Shown here piece by piece: positions 16,402 through 23,712 of a stretch of 43,353 nucleotides of DNA. The stretch spans positions 1-43,353 of the forward strand of contig QHVE01000021.1 in NCBI GenBank assembly GCA_003223455.1, written 5' to 3'. The DNA is from Gemmatimonadota bacterium. GTDB taxonomy: Bacteria > Gemmatimonadota > Gemmatimonadetes > Gemmatimonadales > Gemmatimonadaceae. Position 1 is the first letter of the stretch. Each line of letters opens with the position of its first letter. The notes below the pieces were generated by a model. That model searched no databases. It was not told the origin of the DNA and saw only the letters and a list, made by a program, of their open reading frames with translations. A program made the translations under genes and the position numbers.

Positions 16402-16421
16402 GCTAATTCCTGGCTAATTCC
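16402..16421 (+). promoter_or_regulatory. Direct repeat with 11-bp period (candidate SARP operator)
   Basis: GCTAATTCC at 16402-16410 recurs as GCTAATTCC at 16413-16421, one helical turn apart (11 bp). A partial third copy (GCTAACC) starts at 16436. The repeat sits between the regulator start (16386, minus strand) and the lipoprotein start (16498, plus strand). SARP regulators are known to bind heptamer direct repeats spaced 11 bp. Binding here is inferred. Confidence 0.5.
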
Positions 16422-16497
16422 CGGCGCAAGAGACAGCTAACCGACCCGCCTCATGTTGCGTGACCGATCAAGATCACTCTCACCGCACGAGGCCACA

Positions 16498-17046
16498 ATG
16501 CGACGGATCTCTTTACTGGTCCTCGGGATCGCCCTTCTGGGCGCATGCTCCGAGTCGACGACTACCGGAACGATGAACCCCCAGGATGCCTTGGCGTCGG
16601 CCAGCCGCGCGGCGGCGTCCGAGAACCAGGATCTGGCGACCCTGCACGCAGCGACGGCGCGGTTCCACCGCTTCGAGGTGGCGAAGGACGCCCAGTACAC
16701 GTTCCTGTTCATGAACATGTGCATGGTGGACGACAGCCAGCAGAAGCTGGGCGGCATGGGCTACCACTACGTCAACACAGGGCTGCTGGACGGCCACGTC
16801 GATGTCGCGAACCCCGAGGCGCTGCTCTACGAGCCCGAAGGCAATGGGCAGCTTCGGCTCGTCGCGGTCGAGTACGTGATCCCCGCCGACCAGTGGCACG
16901 CCGATACCCTCCCGCGGCTGTTCGGACAGCAGCTCAAGCTGAACGCCTTCAACCTGTACGCGCTCCACGTCTGGGCCTGGGAGAACAACCCGAGCGGCAT
17001 CTACGCCAACTGGAACCCGCGCGTCAATTGCGACAATGCGCCGTGA
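16498..17046 (+). CDS. Small secreted lipoprotein of unknown function
   Basis: A 182-residue protein whose first 18 residues are a lipoprotein signal with lipobox LLGAC. The remainder is soluble and Met/Asn/Tyr/Trp-rich (FLFMNMCMVDDSQQKLGGMGYHYVN, broken by no helix). EPEGNGQLRLVAVEYVIP and WAWENNPSGIYANWNPRVNC are segments seen in uncharacterised exported proteins. The Met/His-rich patch would be compatible with metal binding, but that is speculation. The frame opens at 16453, but the lipoprotein signal and a GAGG ribosome site place the start at 16498. It is divergent from the SARP-like regulator and 45 bases upstream of the DUF4242 gene, with which it is probably co-transcribed. Confidence 0.8.
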   Translation: MRRISLLVLGIALLGACSESTTTGTMNPQDALASASRAAASENQDLATLHAATARFHRFEVAKDAQYTFLFMNMCMVDDSQQKLGGMGYHYVNTGLLDGHVDVANPEALLYEPEGNGQLRLVAVEYVIPADQWHADTLPRLFGQQLKLNAFNLYALHVWAWENNPSGIYANWNPRVNCDNAP

Positions 17047-17091
17047 CGCGCCCGCCGACAGCGCGACCCTCAACGCCGATCGGAGAGGCCG

Positions 17092-17394
17092 ATGCCGAGA
17101 TACATCATCGAACGTGAGATCCCGAACGCGGCGACGCTCTCCGCCGCCGACCTGAAGTCGATCTCGCAGCGCTCCTGCGCCGCGCTGCAACAGCTCGGGC
17201 CGAGCATCCAGTGGGTCCAGAGCTTCGTCACCGAGGACAAGATCACCTGTGTCTACATCGCCCCCGCCCCGGCGATGATCCGGGAACACGGCCGGTTGGG
17301 GGGATTCCCAGCCGACCGCGTGCTCGAGGTAGCGGCCGTCATCGATCCGACGACGGCCGAGTGGAACGAGCTCGCAGCCATGGCAGCGGGATAG
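17092..17394 (+). CDS. DUF4242 family small protein
   Basis: A 100-residue compact ferredoxin-like protein matching DUF4242 (the group that includes the nickel-binding SCO4226 of Streptomyces). The N terminus MPRYIIEREIPNA and the segments SIQWVQSFVTEDKITCVYIA and HGRLGGFPADRVLEVAAVID are characteristic. Family members form small alpha/beta dimers. A function beyond possible metal binding is not established. GGAGAGG lies 3 bases before the ATG. It follows the lipoprotein gene and is followed by a hairpin and a terminator. Confidence 0.85.
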   Translation: MPRYIIEREIPNAATLSAADLKSISQRSCAALQQLGPSIQWVQSFVTEDKITCVYIAPAPAMIREHGRLGGFPADRVLEVAAVIDPTTAEWNELAAMAAG

Positions 17395-17418
17395 CGAATC
17401 GGAAGTGGGTGGTGTCGT

Positions 17419-17457
17419 CGATGCCCGGATTGGCGCGTCTCGCCGAGCCGGGCATCG
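17419..17457 (+). other. Stable hairpin in the 3' region of the DUF4242 gene
   Basis: CGATGCCCGG (17419-17428) pairs perfectly with CCGGGCATCG (17448-17457). Inside the loop GGCG and CGCC add a second stem. No U tract follows directly, so it is not by itself a terminator; it may protect the 3' end of the message. The 260-base gap 17395-17654 otherwise holds only the terminator listed next. Confidence 0.55.
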
Positions 17458-17478
17458 CTCATCCGGCAACGGTTCACG

Positions 17479-17499
17479 ACGGCCGAGCCCGCCGTTTTT
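17479..17499 (+). terminator. Probable intrinsic terminator
   Basis: ACGGC (17479-17483) and GCCGT (17491-17495) form a short stem around a 7-base loop, and the arm runs into five consecutive T residues (17495-17499). It lies after the lipoprotein-DUF4242 pair and upstream of the next gene, a sensible place for termination. Confidence 0.55.
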
Positions 17500-17654
17500 C
17501 GTACGTGCGCCGCTTACTCTCTGCGCTCCACGGCGGTATGCTGAACCTCCCCGCGCCACCGTCCCGCGCGCGGGAAATGCAGCGACTGGTTTGTGGCTGA
17601 CGATGAGGTCGGCGCCGCAGCAGAAGCAGCAGCAGTCCGTCTCGTCACCGCCGC

Positions 17655-18854
17655 ATGAGCGAGCACCTCGAGTCCGAACCCGCGGCGTGGGCTGCCGTCG
17701 ACCGCTTCACGCGCGACGGACGCGAGCGTCGCGGGTGGCTCAGACGCACCGTCCCGTTCAAGGATCTCGGCGACGCGCGCATGCGGCGCCAGATCGTGCG
17801 ATGGATCGGCCGCGAGTATCACGGCCCCACCCCCGCGATCGTCGAGACGCTGCGCGCCGCGCTCGCCGACCACGACTGGGAGGTGAGAGCCAGCGCGATC
17901 ATCGTCAGCGCGCGCGTCCGCCTCCAGGAACTGCGTGGGCTCGTACGCGAGACCGTCCTGCCGTCGGCCAACGAGCACGGCCTGTCGGAGCGCGACGTCC
18001 GCGTGCTCGTCGCGTCGCGCATCATCGCCATCGAGTCGCTCGCCTCGGCCAGCCCGGACGACATGGACCGGGCGCAGGTCATCCTGCGCCAGCTCTCCGA
18101 CGCACCGCGCCATCTCGTGCGCAGCGTGCTCGGGCTCTCCGTCGAGCAGCACGACGGCGCCTGGCTCCTGCTCCATTCGCTGGCCACCCCGAACGAGCTC
18201 GCAGATCCGCGCCCCGACCCGCTCCCGCCAGGACTGACACTGCACGACCAGCGCGCCTGGCTCTCAGGGGTCGTCGAGCTGTGCTGGGTGTCGCCGCAGA
18301 CGCACCTCGTGGGGGGCGATCATCTGCAGTGGGAGCACCAGCCCAAGGCGCTCGACCTGCGCGAGCACACGCCGGCGGGCGGATTCTTCATCGCGCGCCG
18401 GCCCCTGTCAGCCGCTGCGGCGCTGCAGCTTGGCCTCGGTCCCTTCCCGTCGCGGCCGCCGTCCGACCCGACGCTCGCGGCACGGCTCGCCGAAACCCAG
18501 GATCCTCCACTCGCCCTCACGCACGACGAGGCACTCGCGTTGTGCGAGCACATCTCGACGCGCACCGGCGCCGCCGTCACGCTACCGACGGCGGACGAGC
18601 TCGAGTGCGCGGCCCGCGGCACCGACGGGCGCCGCTTCCCGTGGGGGAACGGGCTCGAGAAGCTGGATGGACGGGTACGATCGCCGCACGGCATCGAGCG
18701 CTTCGCGTCGCCGATCGCGCAGTGGACGAGTACGAGTGACGAAAACGGCGTCCCGCTCGTGCTCGGCGGCCTGCTCTCGCCACACTGCGCGGGGCGGGCG
18801 CCGTCGCAATCCGTGAACGCGGTGAGGCCGGTGGTGAGGGGGAAGGCGCGTTGA
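17655..18854 (+). CDS. HEAT-like plus compact formylglycine-generating-enzyme-like (FGE/SUMF1) protein
   Basis: A 399-residue soluble protein. The N-terminal half (about 20-170) is built of helical pairs resembling HEAT/armadillo repeats (MRRQIVRWIGREYHGPTP, LRAALADHDWEVRASAIIVS). The C-terminal half (about 210-395) has the skeleton of an FGE-sulfatase domain: GGFFIARRPLSAAAAL, LTHDEALALCEHI, LPTADELECAARG, RRFPWGNG and PIAQWTS. The usual second conserved block (GLYDMxGNVWEW) is reduced to a short SPIAQWTSTSD. Only one Cys (SPHCAG) is near the place of the catalytic pair. Formylglycine-forming activity is therefore doubtful, and the domain may be a binding module. No convincing Shine-Dalgarno precedes the ATG. 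Confidence 0.72.
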   Translation: MSEHLESEPAAWAAVDRFTRDGRERRGWLRRTVPFKDLGDARMRRQIVRWIGREYHGPTPAIVETLRAALADHDWEVRASAIIVSARVRLQELRGLVRETVLPSANEHGLSERDVRVLVASRIIAIESLASASPDDMDRAQVILRQLSDAPRHLVRSVLGLSVEQHDGAWLLLHSLATPNELADPRPDPLPPGLTLHDQRAWLSGVVELCWVSPQTHLVGGDHLQWEHQPKALDLREHTPAGGFFIARRPLSAAAALQLGLGPFPSRPPSDPTLAARLAETQDPPLALTHDEALALCEHISTRTGAAVTLPTADELECAARGTDGRRFPWGNGLEKLDGRVRSPHGIERFASPIAQWTSTSDENGVPLVLGGLLSPHCAGRAPSQSVNAVRPVVRGKAR

Positions 18855-18971
18855 CTGCTTTCACAGCAGTACGGATGTCGAGCGACCTTCCGGGAGCGCG
18901 CTGACCGGGTCTGGGTACTCGCTACGTCCGTCGTACTGGGTAGTCGCCGTGGCGGTTAATTTCATCCTCCC

Positions 18972-19721
18972 ATGCCGCTTCTCTCGCGACTCGCGCCTCT
19001 CCTCGCCCTTTCCTTCCTCGCGCTGCGCGCCGAGCCGATCACCGTCTGGCTCGCGGGCGATTCGACCATGGCGCAGAAGCAGCCCGACAAGCGCCCGGAG
19101 ACCGGATGGGGTGAGGCGCTTCAACCCTGCTTCGACTCGACCGAGGTGCGCATCGCCAACCGCGCGATGAACGGGCGCAGCACGCGGTCATTCGTCGCCG
19201 AGGGGCGGTGGAAGGCCATCCTCGACAGCCTGAAGACGGGCGACTACGTGTTCATCCAGTTCGGGCACAACGACGAGAAGGTCGGCACGGCCAATTACTC
19301 GTCGCCCGACGACTATCGGCGAAACCTGCTTCACTTCGTCGAGGACGTGCGTTCGCGCGGTGGCCATCCCGTGCTGTTCACTCCCGTCGTGCGTCGGCGG
19401 TTCGAGGGTGCGCGCCTCCTCGACACGCACGACGGGTATCCGGATGCCGCACGCGCGGCGGCGACCGAGAGTCACGTCCCGCTCGTCGACATGACGCGGG
19501 CGAGCGCCGAGCTCGTCGAGCCGATGGGCCAGGACTCGTCGCGCGCGCTGTGGTTGCACCTCGAGCCGGGTGCGAACCCGAACTATCCCGCCGGCGTGCA
19601 CGACGACACGCACTTCAACCCGCTGGGCGCGCAGCGCATGGCCGGTCTCGCGCTCGATGCCCTGCGCGGCCTGCACCTCGAGCTCGCGACCCACCTGCGC
19701 AGCTGCGCGGCGAGGCCGTGA
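18972..19721 (+). CDS. SGNH-hydrolase, rhamnogalacturonan acetylesterase-like (CE12)
   Basis: A 249-residue exported esterase with an N-terminal signal segment (LLSRLAPLLALSFLALRA). SGNH blocks are intact: block I AGDSTM with nucleophile S31, the oxyanion Gly in NRAMNGRSTRSF, Asn in QFGHNDE, and the catalytic D211/H214 in DDTHFNPLGAQ. CE12 enzymes remove acetyl groups from pectic rhamnogalacturonan and related polysaccharides; the exact substrate is not determined. A TAATTT box at 18957-18962 lies 9 bases before the ATG. The 117-base upstream gap shows nothing else convincing. The stop overlaps the NDH-2 gene (GTGA). Confidence 0.88.
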   Translation: MPLLSRLAPLLALSFLALRAEPITVWLAGDSTMAQKQPDKRPETGWGEALQPCFDSTEVRIANRAMNGRSTRSFVAEGRWKAILDSLKTGDYVFIQFGHNDEKVGTANYSSPDDYRRNLLHFVEDVRSRGGHPVLFTPVVRRRFEGARLLDTHDGYPDAARAAATESHVPLVDMTRASAELVEPMGQDSSRALWLHLEPGANPNYPAGVHDDTHFNPLGAQRMAGLALDALRGLHLELATHLRSCAARP

Positions 19722-21031
19722 CGACCTCCCTCACGCCATGGGCGCGCGAGCGCCGCCGCCCGCGCGTCGTCATCGTGGGCGGTGGCTTCGGAGGACTGTA
19801 CGCGGCCCGCGCGCTCAAGCGTGACGACGTCGACGTCCTGCTGCTCGACCGGACCAATCACCATCTGTTCCAGCCGCTGCTGTATCAGGTGGCGACCGCG
19901 ACGCTCGCGCCGACGGACATCACCGCGCCGATCCGCTGGCTGCTGCGCAAGCAGTCCAACGCATCGGTCTTGATGGAGGAAGTCGCGCGGATCGATGCGG
20001 AGCGGCGGGTCGTCGCCACCGCCGAAGGGCACGAGTACGCGTACGACTACCTCATCGTCGCGGCGGGTGCGCGGCACGCGTACTTCAATCATCCGGAGTG
20101 GGAAGCCCTCGCGCCCGGGCTCAAGAGCATCGACGACGCGATCGAGCTGCGCCGGCGGATCCTCACGGCGTTCGAGCGCGCCGAGATGATCGACGATCCC
20201 GAGGAGCGCGCGGCGTGGCTCACCTTCATCATCGTCGGTGGCGGCCCGACCGGGACAGAGCTTGCGGGAATGCTGCCGACGATCGCCCGCCATGCGCTCG
20301 ATCACGACTTCCGGCGCATCGATCCGAAGAGTGCGCGGGTGATCCTCGTCGAGGGCGGGCCGAGGATCCTCGCCACGTACCCCGCCGAGCTGAGCGAGCA
20401 TGCGCGACGCGATCTCACCAACCTCGGCGTCGACGTGCGCACCGGAACGCTCGTCTCGGAGATCGGTCCGCACTACGTGGTTGCCGGTACGGAGCGCATC
20501 CACGCGCACACGATCCTCTGGGCGGCGGGAAACGCCGCGTCCCCGCTCGGCAGGGATCTGCACGCGAAACTGGATCGCGCGGGCCGCGTCGAGGTCGACC
20601 CCGACCTCAGCGTGCCCGGCCGACGCGAGGTGTTCGTCATCGGCGATCTCGCCGCGACGACGACGGACGGCAAGCCGGTGCCCGGCGTCGCGCCCGCCGC
20701 GATGCAGATGGGCGCGCTCGCCGCGAAGAACATCCGCCGCGATCTCGAGCAGCGCGAGCGCGTCCCGTTCCGATACCGGAACAAGGGAGACCTCGCGACG
20801 ATCGGCCGCTACCGCGCGATCGCGGATTTCGGCCGACTCCGCGTCACCGGCGGCCTCGCGTGGTGGTTCTGGCTCTTTCTCCACATCATGTACCTCGCCG
20901 GCTTCCGCAACCGCATCAGCGTGCTCGTCGAGTGGGCGTACAGCTACTTCACGTACGAGCGGGGGGCGAGGTTGATCACGGGACGGAAGATGGAGCCGGG
21001 GCGCGAGCAGCCGATTCCTGGGAAGTGGTGA
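19718..21031 (+). CDS. ndh: Type II NADH dehydrogenase (NDH-2)
   Basis: A 437-residue single-subunit flavoprotein that oxidises NADH and reduces the quinone pool at the membrane without pumping protons. The FAD-binding GGGFGG is at 21-26. A second dinucleotide motif, IIVGGGPTGTELAG, is near 172-185. The late FAD/quinone motif GDLAATTTDGKPVPGVAPAAMQMG is present. The C terminus has an amphipathic/aromatic membrane-anchor segment (GGLAWWFWLFLHIMYLAGF). The start is GTG 19718, overlapping the esterase stop as GTGA; the long upstream open frame is a shadow. The C-terminal stop codon begins a tandem TGAGTTGG repeat. Confidence 0.94.
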   Translation: MTTSLTPWARERRRPRVVIVGGGFGGLYAARALKRDDVDVLLLDRTNHHLFQPLLYQVATATLAPTDITAPIRWLLRKQSNASVLMEEVARIDAERRVVATAEGHEYAYDYLIVAAGARHAYFNHPEWEALAPGLKSIDDAIELRRRILTAFERAEMIDDPEERAAWLTFIIVGGGPTGTELAGMLPTIARHALDHDFRRIDPKSARVILVEGGPRILATYPAELSEHARRDLTNLGVDVRTGTLVSEIGPHYVVAGTERIHAHTILWAAGNAASPLGRDLHAKLDRAGRVEVDPDLSVPGRREVFVIGDLAATTTDGKPVPGVAPAAMQMGALAAKNIRRDLEQRERVPFRYRNKGDLATIGRYRAIADFGRLRVTGGLAWWFWLFLHIMYLAGFRNRISVLVEWAYSYFTYERGARLITGRKMEPGREQPIPGKW

Positions 21032-21070
21032 GTTCGTGAGTTGGTGAGTTGGTGAGTTGGTGAGTTGGTC
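21029..21070 (+). repeat. Tandem 8-base repeat (TGAGTTGG) directly after ndh
   Basis: About five copies of TGAGTTGG, the first with one mismatch, begin in the ndh stop codon and end in TCGG, followed by a short complement (AACTCACC, 21074-21081). This is the same unit as the flanks of the snap-back element at 4129-4310, where it also begins in a stop codon. The remaining gap to 21120 holds nothing else recognisable. Confidence 0.8.
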
Positions 21071-21120
21071 GGTAACTCACCCATTTGACGCCAAGCATCT
21101 CCCGGCCCCAACCTTCCCCC

Positions 21121-23049
21121 ATGTCCACTCTCTCCCCCGCCGAGCAGGAATACGCTCGACTCGACGCACTGCTCGAGGCCGTGCCGTTGGCGGTGGCGGT
21201 GTTCGACGGGGCACTGCTGCTCGCGGCGACGAATGCGCGATATCGCGACCTCACCGGCGTCGACGTCACGCAGGCCGTGGGGCGATCGGTGTACGACGCG
21301 TTCCCCAACGCGCTCGCCGACCTGACCGAGCAGGTCGACATCGCGGCCGGCGGCGTGCCGGTCGTATCGGTCCGCGTTCCCTTCCAGTACCGCGGAGGGC
21401 GTCGGCTCGTGGAGGCCACCTTCTCGCCGCTGCTCGACGCGCGCGGTGGCCGAGGACTGCTCTTCGCCGGCAGCGACATCACCGAGCGCGAAGGGTTGCG
21501 CGAGGATCTCGCGCGCAGCGTCGCCCAGCTCGAGTCGATCTTCGACGTGCTCCCGGATTCCGTGCGTGTCGTGGACGCCGAGGGCGGCACCGTGCGCACG
21601 AACTCGCAGGCCCAGCAGGAGCATGCGCCGGGCAACCCGCAGACGCTGCGCGAGCTCTGGCAGCTCGACCGACCGCGCACACTCGGTGGCACGACGCTGT
21701 TCGTGCACGAGCATCCCACGGCGCGCGCGCTGCGCGGTGAGCGCGTGCGCGGCGAGACGCTCGAGGTGCGACGCGGCGGCGAGTCGGCCGTCATCGAGGT
21801 GAACTCGAACCCGCTGTACGACCCACACAAGCGGGTTCGCGGCGCGGTGACGGTCGAGCGCGACGTGACCGAGCGCACGCGCCTCCAGCAGCGCGTGCAG
21901 ACGGAAGCGGAGCGCCTCGAGCGCATGGTGAACGAGCGCACGCGCGAGCTGCTCGCGCTCCAGGAAGCCGCCGCGCGCGATCGCCGGCTGGCGGCCGTCG
22001 GGCAGCTCGCCGCGGGTGTGATGCACGACGTGAACAACGCCCTCAATCCGATCATGGCCGCGGCGTATCTGCTCGAGATGAACGCCGAGAACCCCGCGGC
22101 CGTGCGCGACTACGCTCTGCGAATCGCCCGCGCGGCGGAGACGGGAGCCGCGACCGCGGCGCGCGTCGGGCGATTCATCCGGCAGGAGCCGCTGCTCGGC
22201 TCGCGGGAGGACGTCGTCGACCTTTCCGTCATGGTCGAGGAGGTCGTCGCCATGACGCGTCCGCTCTGGCAGGAGCGCGCAAAGGGCGGCGTCGTCAAGC
22301 TCGAGCCGAGCCTCGCGACCGACGTCGTGGTGCGCGGGATCGCGGGCGAGTTGCGCGAGGCGCTGCTCAACCTCGTCCAGAACGCGCTCGACGCGATGCC
22401 GGGCGGCGGCGTGCTTCGTATTGTGACCCAGCTCACACCCACCGAGGCCAGTGTCGCCGTCGGCGACACCGGTACCGGCATGTCGGCCGAAGTGCGTGAA
22501 CGTGCGTTCGAGCCGTTCTTCACGACGAAGGGCGTGAACGGCACCGGCCTCGGCCTCGCCGAGGTATATGGCATCGCGCGTCGGCATCGGGGACGCGCCG
22601 AGATCGAGTCGACGCTCGGCGAAGGGACGACCGTGCGCCTTGTGTTTCCGCCCGCGTCGCCCGGCACGAGCCGGCCTGCCAGCGCGCGCGCGGCGCGGCC
22701 GCGTCGGCACATCCTCCTCGTGGAAGATCACATCGACAGCCGGGAGTTCATGCAGTCGTTGCTCGAGAGTGACGGACACACGGTGGAGGCGGTCCGAACC
22801 GTCCAGGAAGGACGGGCTCGGATCGCCGACCTCGCACGTCCGCTCGACGTGCTCGTCACCGACATCGGACTGCCCGATGGCAGCGGTTGGGACCTCGTCG
22901 CGTTTGGCCGCGACGTACGTCCAGCGCTTCGCATCGGCGTCGTGACCGGGTGGGAGCCGCGCAACGAACAGGATCCGGCCTGCGACTTCACGCTGCGCAA
23001 GCCGGTCGGCGCAACCGAATTCCTGATGCAGATTGCGGGAGAAGGGTGA
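21121..23049 (+). CDS. Hybrid histidine kinase: PAS-PAS-HisKA-HATPase-receiver
   Basis: A 642-residue soluble sensor. PAS domains lie at about 16-125 (LEAVPLAVAVFDGALLLAA ... DITERE) and 138-260 (FDVLPDSVRVVD ... ERDVTERTRLQQ). A coiled coil leads to the phosphoacceptor helix with VMHDVNNALNPI (His302), a variant H-box. The HATPase has LLNLVQNALDAMPGG, DTGTGMS and NGTGLGLAEV. The C-terminal receiver (about 540-642) keeps the acidic pair in LLVEDH, D581 in VTDIGLPDGSG and LRKPVG. It is followed 48 bases later by an ANTAR response regulator, the likely downstream partner. ATG 21121 was preferred over TTG 21085 because the upstream residues lack conservation. Confidence 0.9.
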   Translation: MSTLSPAEQEYARLDALLEAVPLAVAVFDGALLLAATNARYRDLTGVDVTQAVGRSVYDAFPNALADLTEQVDIAAGGVPVVSVRVPFQYRGGRRLVEATFSPLLDARGGRGLLFAGSDITEREGLREDLARSVAQLESIFDVLPDSVRVVDAEGGTVRTNSQAQQEHAPGNPQTLRELWQLDRPRTLGGTTLFVHEHPTARALRGERVRGETLEVRRGGESAVIEVNSNPLYDPHKRVRGAVTVERDVTERTRLQQRVQTEAERLERMVNERTRELLALQEAAARDRRLAAVGQLAAGVMHDVNNALNPIMAAAYLLEMNAENPAAVRDYALRIARAAETGAATAARVGRFIRQEPLLGSREDVVDLSVMVEEVVAMTRPLWQERAKGGVVKLEPSLATDVVVRGIAGELREALLNLVQNALDAMPGGGVLRIVTQLTPTEASVAVGDTGTGMSAEVRERAFEPFFTTKGVNGTGLGLAEVYGIARRHRGRAEIESTLGEGTTVRLVFPPASPGTSRPASARAARPRRHILLVEDHIDSREFMQSLLESDGHTVEAVRTVQEGRARIADLARPLDVLVTDIGLPDGSGWDLVAFGRDVRPALRIGVVTGWEPRNEQDPACDFTLRKPVGATEFLMQIAGEG

Positions 23050-23097
23050 ATCGACCCAGATTCACATTCTCGCACATCTCTCTTTTCGACCAACGCA

Positions 23098-23712
23098 ATG
23101 CCTGACACGGGCTCGATCCGCATCCTCATCGCCGAAGACGACGACAACGCGCGCGCGCTCCTCGTGGACCTGCTCAATTCCATGGGGCACGTGGTGGTCG
23201 CCGAAGTGACTGGCGGACGCGACGCGATCGAGCGGGCCAGGGACGTCGTGCCCGACGTCGTACTGCTCGACGTGCACATGCCCGACGGCTCGGGGATCGA
23301 GGCGGCCGAGGAGATCGCGAAGGAGATACCGGGCGTGGCTGTCGTGCTGTTCAGCGGCGATCAGACGATCACCTTGAGTGAGCGCGAGGTCGCTGCCACG
23401 GCGGCGATCGCGTTCCTCCCGAAGCCGACCCCGCCTCGCGTGCTGGACTCGACGCTTCGGCTCGCCGTGAGCCGCGCGCGTGAGTTGATGACGGCCAGAC
23501 AGGACGCTGCCGCGGCTCGTGGCGCACTCGAGAATCGCAAGATGATCGAGCGCGCCAAGGGGATTCTCATGCGCCGCACGGGATCGTCGGAGCAGGAGGC
23601 GTATCGCATCCTGCAGCGCACCAGCCAGGATCGCTCGGTACCGATGGTCGAGATCGCGCGCGCCGTGCTGGCGAGCGAGCCCGGGCTCCAGGAGCACGCG
23701 AAGGACAAGTGA
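23098..23712 (+). CDS. Response regulator with ANTAR RNA-binding output domain
   Basis: A 204-residue AmiR/NasR-type regulator. Receiver residues about 7-125 include acidic residues EDDD (13-16), D58 in LLDVHMPDGSG and a Lys in FLPKPTPPRV. After a short coiled coil, residues about 138-194 form an ANTAR domain (ENRKMIERAKGILMRRTGSSEQEAYRILQ), a three-helix domain that binds paired RNA hairpins and blocks transcription termination when phosphorylated. The gene follows a hybrid kinase and overlaps a tandem esterase gene by 4 bases. Its output is expected at the level of nascent RNA; no ANTAR-type double hairpin was identified in this window. Confidence 0.93.
   Translation: MPDTGSIRILIAEDDDNARALLVDLLNSMGHVVVAEVTGGRDAIERARDVVPDVVLLDVHMPDGSGIEAAEEIAKEIPGVAVVLFSGDQTITLSEREVAATAAIAFLPKPTPPRVLDSTLRLAVSRARELMTARQDAAAARGALENRKMIERAKGILMRRTGSSEQEAYRILQRTSQDRSVPMVEIARAVLASEPGLQEHAKDK

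Noticed and set aside
18855-18869. CTGCT/AGCAG hairpin as terminator of the HEAT/FGE-like gene
   Set aside because: Only a 5-bp stem and no T tract afterwards.
21029-21070. Tandem TGAGTTGG units as a CRISPR-like array
   Set aside because: Units are contiguous 8-mers without spacers and no cas gene is present.
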